From Halichondria panicea (lineage: Eukaryota > Porifera > Demospongiae > Suberitida > Halichondriidae): a DNA stretch of 64,000 nt. The notes under the pieces are model-generated. The model ran no database searches. It was not told the DNA's origin and worked only from the letters and a program-made list of their open reading frames with translations. The position numbers and the translations under genes were made by a program. This document shows positions 1-11,729 of this stretch, piece by piece. The DNA is taken from positions 1,798,001 to 1,862,000 of the forward strand of contig NC_087381.1 in NCBI RefSeq assembly GCF_963675165.1. Reading direction: 5' to 3'. How positions within the stretch are numbered: the stretch's first letter is position 1; every line of letters starts with the position of its first letter.

Positions 1-370
1 TGTAAATGCAGTAGATTTCTTTAAGTGATATTCATTTGGGACTTATGCCCCACCATCCCACCCAATAACTCATTTGGTTCCTTTTATAGGCTACTACTTT
101 TATAACTACTAGTGGGAAAAAAACCTAAAAATTTTACTATGGAATTCAGCAAAACTGATGAATACACTAAATTCCTTCAAAACACATGTCTTTTATTACG
201 ATTTATATGACCAGTCAGATGAGTTTAACGTCATTGGGCAACAAGTTAGTTATTGCAGGCGCCCTCGTGCAACATGCCATATATTGCACTGGATGACATA
301 ACCCTCGGCCCCGAGGGCATTATATTGCTCCAGTGCAATATATGGCATGTTGCACTCTGGCTGGGCAATA
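1..370. repeat. Dispersed repeat with internal hairpin, copy A
   Basis: This stretch is nearly identical to 54765-55146. Both copies contain an imperfect inverted repeat (about 269-360 here) in which a segment around GCAACATGCCATATATTGCA is followed by its reverse complement. Copy A has a few extra bases at the hairpin apex. No coding potential is visible. It is probably a non-autonomous element, or part of one, because the second copy lies inside an intron of the downstream GPCR gene. A related ATATTGCACT hairpin lies near 53190-53290. Confidence 0.7.
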
Positions 371-1160
371 ACTAATACATAATAACCTATAGTTTGGGGC
401 AGCCAGCACTGGCCATGCAGTATACGAAATAGCGAGTGGCCGCATTTCAGGGCGAGTTTTGCGCAGTAAACATAATTATTGCTAGCGATCCGTGTCAAAC
501 CAAATGGCTGGTATATCGAGGTGGCCGTACTTCTTCAGAGAGCCGGAATAGCAAGACTCTACTGACTCGCATGATGGTATCCACGAGTACACATTTTTGC
601 GATTCATAGAAATAGCAGAAATTAATACCACGAAAATATGTCACCTTATAAAGGTATAGTCAGTATTATCCCACTCATGTAATGACATGATGGTAGAGTT
701 TTTATAGACAGATCATGCTATGATTTTTTCTCACAGGCGATTCAGCATAACCATCATCATGTAAGTGGAGCGTGTTTAACTGCCATGCTTGAGCACTGGT
801 TGACCCAGACCGACCCTCCCCCCTCCTGGTCCGCTCTCATTGAGGCTCTCAGATCCCCTACTCTTGGTCTGTGGGACATTGCCAATGAGATTGAGACTTA
901 CAATAGACAAGTGCATGAATACATGCATTGTCGACAGAGTTATTAATTATTTTCGATGTCATTTTCTCCGACTCTATTAGAACATATATATACTGTACGT
1001 GTTATTTTTTTGGTTTGTATTCTTGTTTGTTAGAAAATACAGTATAACTATAATTATATGTATATAGCTATAGCTATACATAATTATTATATTAAATATC
1101 AGTCAATTTGATTATTATTGTGATGAAATGAATAATATCAGTACATGCATACATGCATGG
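371..1160. other. Intergenic, repeat fragments only
   Basis: No exon could be supported here. Roughly 395-575 resembles the right part of the mariner-like MITE at 8444-8853: it shares a 'cgaggtggccgtact' stretch and an ending near 'gagagccggaatag'. The rest is AT-rich sequence without recognisable features. Confidence 0.5.
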
Positions 1161-1163
1161 TGC

Positions 1164-1664
1164 ATCGAGTACTGTTTTGGGCCAGAATTTAATGACCAGA
1201 CTTGTTGCAACTACTTTAACGAGAGTAGTTGTGTCGAAAACTTCCCTCTAGGTCAAGTATCTGGTACCAACTTTGTATGTGGTGAGTTTGATTAACATGA
1301 ATTGATGGAATTAACGTTTTTTGCAGGATGTTCAACACTGAATGATGCAAATGGAGAGTTTTCGTATAGTAATGATACAGACCTTGGTAGTGTGGCCACT
1401 CTAATTTGTACACGTAAGTAGCTAGCGTGTATATATGCTAATTAAGTCCATTCTTTCCAGCTCTCTGTATGCATGTGGTGTTGCCCTTATTGGTTGATGG
1501 AGACATTTCCTACACTGACCCCCCCCCTCCCCCCCCCCAACAAACTTGAAGCTGGCACCGAAGCAAACTTCCCCTGCAACATATGATTCCTGATAGATCC
1601 TGAGAATGGACATACAAGAACATGTCTGACTAGTGGAACGTGGTCGGGCAAGAGTCCAACATGC
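1164..1664 (+). pseudogene. Decayed adhesion-GPCR ectodomain exons (Cys-rich module plus two CCPs)
   Basis: Three exon-like blocks match, in order and on the same strand, exons 2-4 of the GPCR at 40739. About 1170-1273 is the Cys-rich module, where one Cys of the NCPLG motif has become Phe. About 1327-1415 is the first CCP, missing roughly 75 bp of its middle so that two Cys are lost. About 1460-1664 is the second CCP, with a poly-C expansion that breaks the frame. Splice donors and acceptors are still recognisable. Together with the relic at 11618-11722, it suggests a third, dead receptor copy upstream of the two better ones. Confidence 0.85.
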
Positions 1665-1669
1665 AGTGA

Positions 1670-2457
1670 GTTTATACTGCATATCAGGCATATCATACTA
1701 GTAAAGCTGTGTTTATTTTGTTTGTGGTTTTTTGCATTTTCTATAAATGTAAGCAACACTATAAGACAGTATGTGGTGTTTGGTACATGCATGCATCTTT
1801 GTATTCCTGCTGTAGCCTGTGAAGGAGGCTAATAAATTATATCATGTAAGGAACATATCATACCAAGGGCGGTCAATACACCTTTGATCATACCCAGGAG
1901 AAAACCTGCTGTTCCACAGCAAGCAACTCATCATTTCATGGTAATTTTCTTGGGCACGCCCCCCAATTTTATTTATCATGTAAAGTCTCTTTATAGAAGT
2001 GTATTGCAATTTAGTACAGTGTTTAAAATAATACGGTATACGGGTATAGTGAAAATGAAATACGTGTAGTCTAGATAATTAATAGTGAAAGTGAGTCTCA
2101 TGCACGACACCGATTACTGCACATGCACACTAAACTGTTGCAGAGTTGACAGGCTGCTAAGGGCTTGTTGTACTTAATAATAGCTAGTGAGGTACTAGGT
2201 AATCAAAATAATTCAACAGTCAGCCAAGCAAGCAGAACGTGTTATAAGTAAAAAAAAGTGCATATACAGTGTAGCGATGTGGTTAGCATTTGTTATAGAT
2301 CTATCTATACATCTTATACAGCATGCAGACACTACACTATCAGCATATATATCACTATCAGCTAAAGTCGATTCTCTACTTGTGCGGTGGGTAGTCCCCA
2401 TATACATGCATGAACTTAGTCCCGATATGCTGGAGGCAAGTACTGAGCAGAAGGTGG
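1670..2457. other. Intergenic and probable 3' flank of the minus-strand SRCR gene
   Basis: No supported exon. 1690-1800 still aligns with the intron that follows the CCP exons in the GPCR copies (compare 14820-14940). Beyond that the sequence is unremarkable. The region 2213-2457 lies directly after the stop codon of the SRCR receptor and would be its 3' untranslated region. Confidence 0.4.
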
Positions 2458-5400
2458 TTACTCAGTGGGGTACTGAGCAGGGGGTGGTTGTCCAGTGGGG
2501 CACTGAGCAGGGGGTGGTTGTCCAGTGGGGTGCTGAGCAGGGGGTGGTTGTCCAGTGGGGTACTGAGCAGGGGGTGGTTGTCCAGTGGGGCACTGAGCAG
2601 GGGGTGGTTGTCCAGTGGGGTGCTGAGCAGGGGGTGGTTGTCCAGCGGGGTGCTGAGCAGGGGGTGGTTGTCCAGCGGGTTGCTGAGCAGGGGGTGGTTG
2701 TCCAGTGGGGCACTGAGCAGGGGGTGGTTGTCCAGTGGGGTGCTGAGCAGGGGGTGGTTGTCCAGCGGGGTGCTGAGCAGGGGGTGGTTGTCCAGCGGGT
2801 TGCTGAGCAGGGGGTGGTTGTCCAGTGGGGTGCTGAGCAGGGGGTGGTTGTCCAGTGGGGTACTGAGCAGGGGGTGGTTGTCCAGCGGGGTACTGAGCAA
2901 GAGGTGGTTGTCCAGCGGGGTACTGAGCAGAGGGTGGTTGTCTAGTGGGGTATTGCTGAACAGCAAGGGGTGGTTGTCCAGTGTGGTACTGAGCAGGGGG
3001 TGGTTGTCCAGTGGAATCAGGGGCTGGGGGTTGCTGAGGGTAGGACGTGTGATACTGAGGGTCGGCATATTGTCCAGTCGGGTAGACAGCCACTGGTTGC
3101 ATATTTTGAGGGGGGGTTTGTGGGGAATAGGGAGGAGTTTGATCCGTGGGTTGCTGCATGGGATAGGCTGGATCTTGTGTATTTGACGCAGTGACTACAT
3201 CTGTCGACGCAGCATTATTGATTAGGGGAGTACTGCGTGCGTAGAGAGCCAGACGACGTCTTCTCCTTATTAAACTACGGACCAAGAAGACAATCAAAAC
3301 TGTGATGATGATGATCGGAATAGGAATAGTCACTATAAGAGCGATCGTGTTGCCGGATATTAATAAACCTGCATAAAATAGTAATAGCTACATGCAGTAT
3401 GCAATATCAGCGTCGATAAGCATGTATATCCAGTTTGAATATATACGTAGAACCTCGATTATTCGGCCCTCCATTATCCAGAACCTCGATTATCCGGCTT
3501 GGCAATTATCTTTTTTAGAAAATGGGCGTGTCACTTAAATGCGCATGCGCATTGCAGCTGTTACTATGGAGACAGGCCTGTGGCACAGCTGTTTATCAAT
3601 TAAGTAGGTGAATCAAGGCGTGGTTTATCAGGCCTGCCTCTGGAACCAAGGTGTTTGGAATCGGGATAATCGAGGTTACGCAATAATTAATTCAGATAAT
3701 TCGGAGCTAAAAAAAGTCTCAGCCATTACTGTATTGATAATTATAGTGACTCTTACCTGCAGTACAGAACAAGGCCACATCTTCTGAATGGCTGCAATCT
3801 TCATCTCCAATAGGGTTAGCAAAACAATCAATGAGTTTGCTCTCAATTCCTGAGCAACGAAGCTCATCCAGCCATGTCCGCGTGGTTGATGAAGCTTGGG
3901 AAAAACTATAAATAGGAATAAATCATTATGCACAAGTCAAGCTGTATAATTATAGACAATAGAAGCTTGGTACAAACTGTATACAATTTCTTCAAGTGGA
4001 TAATTCGATAGTCAGTGAGTTAAAGGGCCGGCTATGCTATACTTATAACATGACTATACTATTTTCTGATGAGCTTATACACACTCACCCTAGTGTTCCA
4101 ACTGTTCCGTATCGAGTGTAGGTTGAGAACCCTAGTTGACGACAAGCCACTCTTGCATCATTTGAGCCGAAGCTGTCCTGACACACTGTCCCCCATTGTC
4201 CACTGTAATAGATCTCCAGTCTGCCAGAGGAGCCTCCAGTTAGACTAAAGCTGCCTACCAGCCTCAGGTCTCCACTTGAAGGGCCTATATAAATGCATTG
4301 CATGGCTATAATTATTGATGGCTAATCGGAGTGTAACAATGCTATACGCACTATTCGTACTCATTTCTTACTTGCAGTTCTTCCAGTGCAGATCAAGGCT
4401 ACATCTTCTGAATGGCTGCAATCTTCAACTCCAATAGGGTTAGAAGGACAATCAATGAGTCTGTTCTCACTTCCTGAGCAACGAAGCTCGTCCAGCCATG
4501 TCCGAATGGTTGATGAAGTTTGTGAAAAACTATAGGAAATCATTATCATAACTATTACACAAGGTCAAGCTGTATATAAAGAGAAAAGAAAGTTCGACGT
4601 GATTTCATTGAAACTTGGTACAAACTGTATACATTTCTTCAACATGGATATTTCAAGTAAGTCATGAAAGGCTACACTCTAAAAACGTTGGTGTGCCCAG
4701 CACACCAAATTTGGTGTGCCACATTTGTCCCAATACACACACCAGTTTTGGTGTGACGTGCACACCAAAATTTTAGTGTGCACGTCACACTACAATTGGT
4801 GTGACTGTCACACTTAAATTGGTGTGCTAGATTATTAACGGTGTGAGGGTCACACCTAAATTAGTGTGCTATTTCAGTACTGGTGTGAATTGCACACTGC
4901 CAAAAACAGGCCAAAATTGTACAAAAAGAATAATAAAAGTAAACTATTCTACAATGTCATACATGTTTGTTCTGTTTCTCAGTTCTGCTGTTTCTTCATC
5001 ACAAGGACTTTGCATTTCTGTTTTCTTCAGGAGTATATTGCCTGTTCTGTTTCTTCATCACAAGGACTTCACTTCTGTTTTCTTCACGGGTATATTGTTT
5101 TGTGTTTATTCATCACCAAGACTTCATCTCTACGAGTATCCAGTTGTACTTGATTCTGCATGTCAAATACGTAAACATTTTCGATGTCTGTATGTGTTGG
5201 CATCTTAATAGTCATAAAAACATTTGTTATATCATCGTAGCTGCATACATAATGATAATTATCTTATGTCCCTACAGTGGTTCTGGAAACTATATCGTTG
5301 TTGGTGAACTCGGATGTAGCATACAATTCATAGCTCCATATATTATCTTGTACAAAACAATAATTATAGTGTTTGTCATAATGCAATATTTTGGTTTGGG

Positions 5401-7168
5401 TTGTTTGAGAATGTACGTGTATAATTATAGCAATTATAATTATTAAAAAAGCACACCATAAAAAGAGAATCCAGCACACCATTTTTAATGGTGGATCCAG
5501 CACACCGATATGACACACCATTTCAGAGAAAGCACACCATCAAAAGAGGTGTGAATCCAGCACACCAATATATGACACACCATCTTTAATGGTGTGAATT
5601 CAGCACACCAATTATGACACACCATCTTTACTGGTGTGAATCCAGCACACCAATTATGACACACCATCTTTAATGGTGTGAATCCAGCACACCATTCGTC
5701 AGTTGGTGCACACCAGTTTTGTTAGCACACCAAAGTGACACACCATTTTCAGGTTACCACACCAAATGACACACCTAATTCACAGCATGGTGTGCCATGC
5801 ACACCTAAAAGTTGGCACACCATGCTAAAGGTGTGCACGTCACACCAAATTGTGTGGTGTGCCAGATATTTGGTGTGACGTGCACACCGCTGTTTTTAGA
5901 GTGTATATATATAGTTAACACGACTATAATTTTTTTTCTGATGAACTTACACATGCAAGTACTCACCCTAGCGCTCCAACTGTTCCGTATCGAGTGTAGG
6001 TTGAGAACCCTAGTTGACGACAAGCCACCACTGCCTCATCTATACCAAAGCTGTCATTACACACTGTCCCCCATTCTCCACTGTAATAGATCTCCAGTCT
6101 GCCAGAGGAGCCTCCTGTTTGGCCAAAGCTGTCTACCAGCCTCAGGTCTCCACTTGAAGGGACTATAAATAGCAATTCGGCTATAATTATTTATGGCTAA
6201 TCGCGGAGTGTAACAATGCTATATATACGCACTATTCGTACTCATCTATATATAATTATACTTACCTGCAGTACTTCCAGTGCAGATCAAGGCCACATCT
6301 TCTGAATGGGAGCAATCTTCAACTTTGCCAATGAGAGTATTAGCAGGGCAATTAATGAGTCTGCTCTCAGTTCCTAAGCAACGAAGATCGTCCAGCCATG
6401 TCCGAGTAAATGATGAAGGTTGGGAGAAACTATATTATAGAAGGTAATGGTCATGTCTGCATGTGTCTAAATTTTGAATTGCACCAGCTACAGAAATTAC
6501 AGTGTATAGCAATACCATGCATGCAGGAAGTAAATTATGACTGGGAGATATTTTATAGGAGTAAAGCAGCCCCACCCCCGAACACTGCAAAAACACTCTC
6601 TCTTAACAACGCTGCTGCAAAACAGCCCCACTCCGAACTCCTTCAACGAGTGGACTGGACAAGACTACAAAATTAGATGTGTACTGTAAGCCTGCAATGT
6701 GCTATGTGGCCTTTACTTTTGTAAAATGCCATATATATCATTCAATCCCTCCATGCTCTGTGGTCAGTCATGCAGTGCAGAATATGAGATTCAGTGCATT
6801 ATGCTGCATAATATTATACATCACATAGCAACAGCATAATTATAAACTTTATTGACACTGTACAAACTCTACAATAAAAAGGAATACATTTCTTCAAGAT
6901 GAACGATTCGATGGCAAGAAAGGTTAGTAAACACGATCACTGCATGAGTGATGAGCTTGTATACATACTCACCCTAGCGTTCCAACTGTTCCGTAATGAG
7001 CGTAGGTTGAGAACCCTAGTTGACGACAAGCCACTCCTGCATCATTTGGGCCAAAGCTGTCCTGACACACTGTCCCCCATTGTCCACTGTAGTAGACCTC
7101 CAGTCTGCCAGAGGAACCTCCTGTTTGACCTGAATTGCCTACCAGCCTCAGGTCTCCACTTAATTGTC
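2458..7168 (-). CDS. SRCR-domain transmembrane receptor with Pro/Gln repeat tail (5' end missing)
   Basis: Seven exons on the minus strand, all joined in phase 1: 7168-6973, 6429-6266, 6162-5967, 4529-4372, 4284-4089, 3905-3757 and 3368-2458. Their total (1,970 nt plus one carried base) keeps one frame to a TAA, giving about 656 residues. Each of the three SRCR domains uses two exons. The first half reads GDLRLV...SGRLE(V/I)[14 protein letters not shown]...[10 protein letters not shown]; the second half reads TWLD(E/D)LRC.G.ES.L..C...[12 protein letters not shown]. The last exon encodes a hydrophobic helix ([20 protein letters not shown]), a basic stop-transfer RRRRR, and a disordered cytoplasmic tail with about 17 decapeptide repeats of the [10 protein letters not shown] type. 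The family is scavenger-receptor-like and binds extracellular ligands; the ligand here is unknown. No signal-peptide exon was found upstream of 7168, so more SRCR domains could precede. The intron between 4529 and 5967 carries a 1.2-kb transposon. Confidence 0.85.
2465..2955 (-). repeat. 30-bp minisatellite coding the PPPAQ tail
   Basis: About 17 tandem 30-bp units (plus-strand core GAGCAGGGGGTGGTTGTCCA) lie inside the last SRCR exon. The unit is a multiple of three, so several other frames on both strands also stay open; the minus-strand PPPAQ frame is chosen because it continues into the transmembrane helix and the SRCR exons in phase. Units differ mainly at the codon between Q and P (Y, H, C or Q). 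The array is expected to vary in copy number between alleles. Confidence 0.9.
3446..3680. mobile_element. Tigger/pogo-like MITE in the SRCR gene intron
   Basis: The ends are inverted repeats: AACCTCGATTATTCGG on the left and ATAATCGAGGTT on the right, in the style of mariner/pogo elements. An internal second copy of the left motif lies at 3480-3500. No open reading frame. It sits in the intron between the last SRCR exon and the transmembrane exon. Confidence 0.65.
4675..5903. mobile_element. TA-flanked MITE with GGTGTG subterminal repeats
   Basis: The left end CACTCTAAAAAC mirrors the right end GTTTTTAGAGTG, and TA flanks both sides, as expected for a TA-targeting DNA transposon. Both subterminal regions (about 4690-4900 and 5450-5890) are packed with GGTGTG(N)CACACC motifs in both orientations. 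The middle (about 4900-5440) is unrelated AT-rich sequence with a short duplicated 'cttcatcacaaggactt' motif. No transposase. Located in the intron that splits the second SRCR domain. Confidence 0.8.
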
Positions 7169-7465
7169 CTTTTTATATGAAAGACACGAACATTAATACC
7201 ACTGATGATTATATCTTCTCACGTATTACCAGTATAGGCCACACCCCTCCCACACACATAATGTATAGGTATTCATGCGCGAGGGCTGTATGTACGGCTG
7301 TATTTAGCTGCGCAGCACGAGGGCATGACCTCATAATCTACTTATAGTCATTCATCTTTCTTTACTAGACTACATAATGATTATATATATTGCAATTGGT
7401 TGCCTTTTGACCTCTGAGATCAAAGGAGGAATAGCAGTGCCAATAATTATAATTATGGCATATTG

Positions 7466-7773
7466 CAGTGGCGTAGCCAGGATTTTGGGAAGGGCAGGGC
7501 TCAAATTAGTTGAGCATAATTATAGGCACTGAATTTCATAGCATTTTATCTAAAAAAAAGGTCATCACTTTTCCTCAGCAGTAAGCATGCACATCAGATG
7601 GCCCTGCCCACATTTCCATTGAATGACATCATTCTAGTAACTATATATGCATGCAGTATACAGTGCAGAATAGATCGACAGATTGCAGTGATTCAAGCAA
7701 AGTTGGAGTTGATGGAGTACAAAAAAGGAGGGGGGGCTCTAGCCCCGTGAGCCCCCCTCTGCCTACACCACTG
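7466..7773. mobile_element. CAGTGGCGTAG-family MITE, 5-bp target duplication
   Basis: Begins CAGTGGCGTAGCCAG and ends with the imperfect inverse (CTACACCACTG). It is flanked on both sides by TATTG. A G/C-rich 'gggctctagccccgtgagccccc' segment lies near the right end. Members of the same group, also with 5-bp duplications, occur at 10533, 15007, 17078 and 36558. Confidence 0.8.
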
Positions 7774-7968
7774 TATTGTACTGTGGTCAGTGGCATACCT
7801 TTCAGCTGCAGTGAAGTGCCCTAACTCCCACCCTAATTAACTGTCAAATCATTGCTTTTTTATAGTGCACACTGAATGAGATATTTATGGTTCCTGTGGG
7901 AAATTTATCACTGAGGCGGCAGCATAATTATGTATAATAAATTATGGTTTTAAGAGTATAGCTATATA

Positions 7969-8217
7969 GATAAGAGTAAGGTGTTGAACTGCTGTAGTAA
8001 TCGTGGAACCGCATTTGCTTTGACATGCTTCACATCACTATTAAATTAATAAGTGCTGTTAAGTACACTGTGGTCTGTGGTTTGTAGCACTGAACTGCAC
8101 AATCACAGCATGTGCGGTTTCTGGGTAGTGTTTCTAACATAGTACTGATTTCTATCAAGTGATGACGCAGGAGCAGGCAATTGCTATTACTAGCAGTTCA
8201 ACACTCTTACTCTTATC
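7969..8217. mobile_element. GATAAGAGTA-family MITE, complete copy
   Basis: Terminal inverted repeats GATAAGAGTAAGGTGTTGAA and TTCAACACTCTTACTCTTATC enclose about 200 bp without coding potential. TA flanks both ends. Homologous copies: 15745-15955 (right end lost), 44707-44939 and 50675-50925. The shared core is 'catatcattgtcgtcactg' in the other copies. Confidence 0.75.
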
Positions 8218-8443
8218 TACTCTTGATGGTTTCGATGGAGTTACTATATAAATATTGTAATCCTAGCCACCAAAAACAGAACAAAAACGACCAAATTATC
8301 TCGTTTCTACTCATTCTATGCAGAAAATGGTTTTCAAGGCAACAAATTAGTTATTATTAAATGGCAATTCGTTCCCACATTGCTGTTTATTGGCCCGGTA
8401 GTAGATTGTGGTCAAGGGCCTTTATAGCCATGTAGTAACTATA

Positions 8444-8853
8444 GACTCTCGTTAATCCGGTCCCCCTTGGCCCAGGATAGAGTGCATGGCTTGGCCGGAA
8501 TATAGCGAGGTGGCTGTATTTCCGGAAATAGCCGCGGCTTAAAAACGACCTTACCTTGAATCTAATCTAATTTTGCGGTTCTTGTCTCCAGGATACTGCT
8601 CTCTAAGTATAAAGTATAAGTGTAATCCTGCTAAACCATACCCAAAACGTCATATACGGCCGTAATAAATGTACATGGAAAACCTAGTTTGGGACAGCCA
8701 GCACTGGCCAATATACGGAATAGCGAGTGGCGGTACTTCAGGGTGAGTTTTGTGCAGTATAATTAAACATATAGCTAGCAATCCGTGCCAAACCAAATGC
8801 ATGGCCAGTATATCGAGGTGTGCCCGTACTTTAGAGAGCGGGAATAGTGAGTC
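8444..8853. mobile_element. Mariner-like MITE, about 410 bp
   Basis: TA-flanked ends GACTCTCGTTAATCCGG and GGAATAGTGAGTC form inverted repeats. Internal 'cgaggtgnnngtact' words recur. Fragments of the same element are seen at 395-575 and at 19118-19205. Confidence 0.65.
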
Positions 8854-9630
8854 TATACTGTATTCATATAAAATTTAGTACTGCAAATAACCACTATAAA
8901 AGGGATGTAAGTCCAAGGGCAGTGGGTGGTACTTTAGGTGAAAAATTACCCTCTTTGATTGATATTGCTGATACCACATCCTGGTAATATCTTTGATGTG
9001 TTCTGTCAGTAGACGATAAGAAATCTTAGAAGTTTATAGGGTTTATAATCTTCAGCATTGCTAATACTTTTGTTTTTCAGAATGACTTAATGATCTAATT
9101 GTAGTTATATATACGAGTAACAAACACTCCAGGACAGAAACAACACCTGTAGCTATACAGAATATTCTATATACGAAGTACGCCAGATCTCGCTCAAATT
9201 CATACCAGTCTACTAGTCATGCACACAACATCACAGTAGTTAGAACAAGATGGTACCAAGTTTGACATTCACAATTCATTATACTTATAGCGGGTAATTT
9301 TCGTGAAATGACGCAATGCAGTGCAGGCAGTTATGAAATTGTTTACTCACGAAAAGCTTAATATGTGGATGGGTGTAAAAATGGTTAAATGGGTGACTGG
9401 TTTTGTAGGCAGAAGCAGTCAAATTATAGCCAATTCATGAGAGCTCACCTCCAACAGCCCAAACCAGGTTTAGGAAAGTGACTGACTTCCACAGCAAGCA
9501 ACTCATTCTTGGCAATGCTTCTTACAAACTCAGTACAGCGTTACTGCACTGTAGGGTAATGACAATTCTGTCCGGAAATAGCCAATTTACCATGCACATG
9601 TGCACTAAACTATTGTAGAATCTCCTCTGT

Positions 9631-10299
9631 ATGGATCTAGTCGTCCTATCTGCGCTCCTGGTAGTATCAAGGGCTTATATTTGTGAAGAGAGAAGAGGGT
9701 ATGCAACTCAGGCTATTCTCAGACTCAGCAAAATTCGCTTGTTATCCTTTTTCCTGAGGCAAGAGATGAATGTAAATGTCAACTGCCAAGTACACGCAAG
9801 TATATGCAAGTATATATAATAGGCTGGCTGGTGGCGGCTGCTCTACTACTAACTCTGTACTCCTCTGTGCACCATGAGTTTAATAACAATGATTGCTCAG
9901 TATTAGGCCTAAAGCTTGCTATGTATAGCAGGTCAAGGTCTCCGTTTGTGCATGTAGTACTACGGTATACCATTCAAGACCATTATCCAAATATACGACA
10001 CCTTCAAGCTTAATTAAAACAGGGGCATTTACTTTTTTATGCACATTCAGTCAGGTGGCCAATGACGCGTTTTAATGAAGACCATTCTTCTCTATCATCA
10101 CTTTAAACGAATGTACTGCGGTGTGTTTTAACCTCTTGTCTGCATGCATGAGTACTGATGGTAGTCAACGAACTGCTCCTCCTAGTTTTTGTCTCTAGTC
10201 CTATATAGTTGTTCTGTTATCAGCCAGTTGTTGTCATTATGTTAATGGATATTTGTACCATAATGTATGAGGTGCCGTTTGTCTCAAAACGGTGTAAAA
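9631..10299. other. Intergenic, no supported exon
   Basis: A short open frame at 9631-9819 begins MDLVVLSALLVVSRA, which resembles a signal peptide, but no good splice donor follows it and no partner exon was found. Otherwise featureless. Confidence 0.35.
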
Positions 10300-11375
10300 G
10301 TGAGACATATATATATATGTCCATGAGTATATTTATATATGTCCATCATGGGTATTTATAAATGTCCATTTGGTATTTAGTGGGTATTTATCAAAGTGAG
10401 GGTATTTATCAAAAGGTGATGATACTTTTCAAGGTGGTGTGGATTTGTTACATTACAAGTGATAGTCACGTGACTGCTACATAACCTGCCACATGGTCAC
10501 AACGCAAGCCACGCCCCTTCACTAACTGCAGCCAGTGGCGGATCCAGAGGGGGTTCTTTGGGTTCAATTAAACCCCCCTTTGAGAAAGAAGTGAGTGGGA
10601 GGCTCAAGCAACTAGTTAGCAAGTTGTTTTCTCACTTACCTTTAGTCCTTGTTAGTCTTGCGAAGCTTTGTCTGTGCAGTTTCAGTGACTATGAACGCTA
10701 AAAACTCTCCAGCATAGTGCATGCAGACTGCTTATGAAAAGTGATGACCTTTTTCTAGGAAAAAATTCGGCGCATGCTCACTGTTTCGAAGAAGTGACGA
10801 CCTTTTTTTAGGTAAATTTAACAGTCGCTCAGAGCCCTGGAACCCCCCTTTCAAGAATCCTAGATCCGCCACTGGCAGCACATGCATGTGCATGTGGAGT
10901 TGTCCCAGTTGCCAAGCCCACTCTAGATAGTGGGCGTGGCAGATCAGCTACTCAGCATGCTAATCCATGACATTATGTGGGTGTGGTTTTATGATACGAG
11001 TGGGTTGATGAGGATGTTTTATACACATCTACAATCTGATTGGTGGCGCCAAGATCCTGGCGCACTCCACTGACATGCACACTGTTGTCAGACCCTTCTA
11101 CGAGTGAAGGGGCGTGGCTTACGCTGTTACCATGTGGCAGGTTATGTAACAGTCATGTAACTATCACTTGTAATGTAACAAAACCTTGAAAAGTGTTCTG
11201 ATAAATACCATCACTACCCACTAACATTTTTAAATATACCCATGGACATATATAAATACCCATGGACATTTATATATACCCATGGGCATATAATAAATAC
11301 CCTTGGACATTTATATATACCCATGGACAAAAAAATGTCTATGAGTATTTATAAATACCCATGGACATTTATAAA
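10300..11375. repeat. Long foldback element
   Basis: The left arm (about 10300-10520) and right arm (about 11095-11375) are inverted copies. Shared words include 'gtgaaggggcgtggcttacg', 'catgtggcaggttatgtaac' and 'atcacttgtaatgtaac'. The outer ends are built of CCATGGACAT/ATTTATAAATA units. A CAGTGGCGGATC element (10533-10874) has inserted just inside the left arm. No coding sequence. Confidence 0.8.
10533..10874. mobile_element. CAGTGGCGGATCC-family element, 5-bp target duplication
   Basis: Starts CAGTGGCGGATCCAGAGGGG and ends with the inverse (TAGATCCGCCACTG). It is flanked by GCAGC on both sides. The body is close to the element at 36558-36947, including 'aagaagtgagtgggaggc' and 'gaacccccctttcaagaatc'. 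A 5' fragment of the family lies near 48992. Confidence 0.85.
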
Positions 11376-11617
11376 TGTGGATTCGAGGCTACCTGTACTA
11401 TGGATATCTGCGTGTGTACTACCTCGTGCAGTTGTATGTATTCCCTCGGCTGGGCCCTCGGAAATGCATAGAACTGCCCTCAGTAGTAATAAATCCAATA
11501 CACCCTTGCTTATCCATGGTACAACTATTACTATTATTGTGTGGGTATCGAGAGGTATATCTGTAATACCGTGAGATGCATGTTGATCACGGTACTTCTC
11601 TTTTTATCTTTTCACAG

Positions 11618-11722
11618 ATTAATTTTGTATTTATATCATTGCCCTGAGGATGATTCAGAAAGGGATAGCTCTAAGGACAGGCAGGAAAGGCTCTCAGAGT
11701 AGAAAACAGAAAAGTATTGCAA
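11618..11722 (+). pseudogene. Relic of an adhesion-GPCR third-intracellular-loop exon
   Basis: This block aligns with the exon at 28676-28791 (and 60763-60878), starting at the same acceptor (TTTTCACAG before ATTAATTTTG) and ending at the same donor (TTGCAAG then GTACGT). Small deletions break the frame within ten codons. The flanking introns (about 11540-11870) are also recognisable. No other 7TM exons were seen near it. Confidence 0.85.
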
Positions 11723-11729
11723 GGTACGT

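Larger units (their letters stand above)
7169..9630. other. Intergenic region with three MITEs
   Basis: No exon was supported. The 5' exon(s) of the SRCR gene should lie here or further right, but no convincing minus-strand signal-peptide exon was seen. The recognised content is the elements at 7466-7773, 7969-8217 and 8444-8853. Confidence 0.5.

Noticed and set aside
2277-3194. Plus-strand and alternate-frame open frames of [20 protein letters not shown] and PLDNHPLLS type
   Set aside because: Shadows of the 30-bp coding minisatellite; only the minus-strand PPPAQ frame continues into the transmembrane and SRCR exons in phase.
5812-7180. Plus-strand open frames over the SRCR exons
   Set aside because: Antisense of SRCR exons; the minus strand carries the conserved Cys pattern and splice sites.
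9631-9819. Signal-peptide-like start MDLVVLSALLVVSRA
   Set aside because: No splice donor in a usable position and no downstream exon that fits; probably chance.
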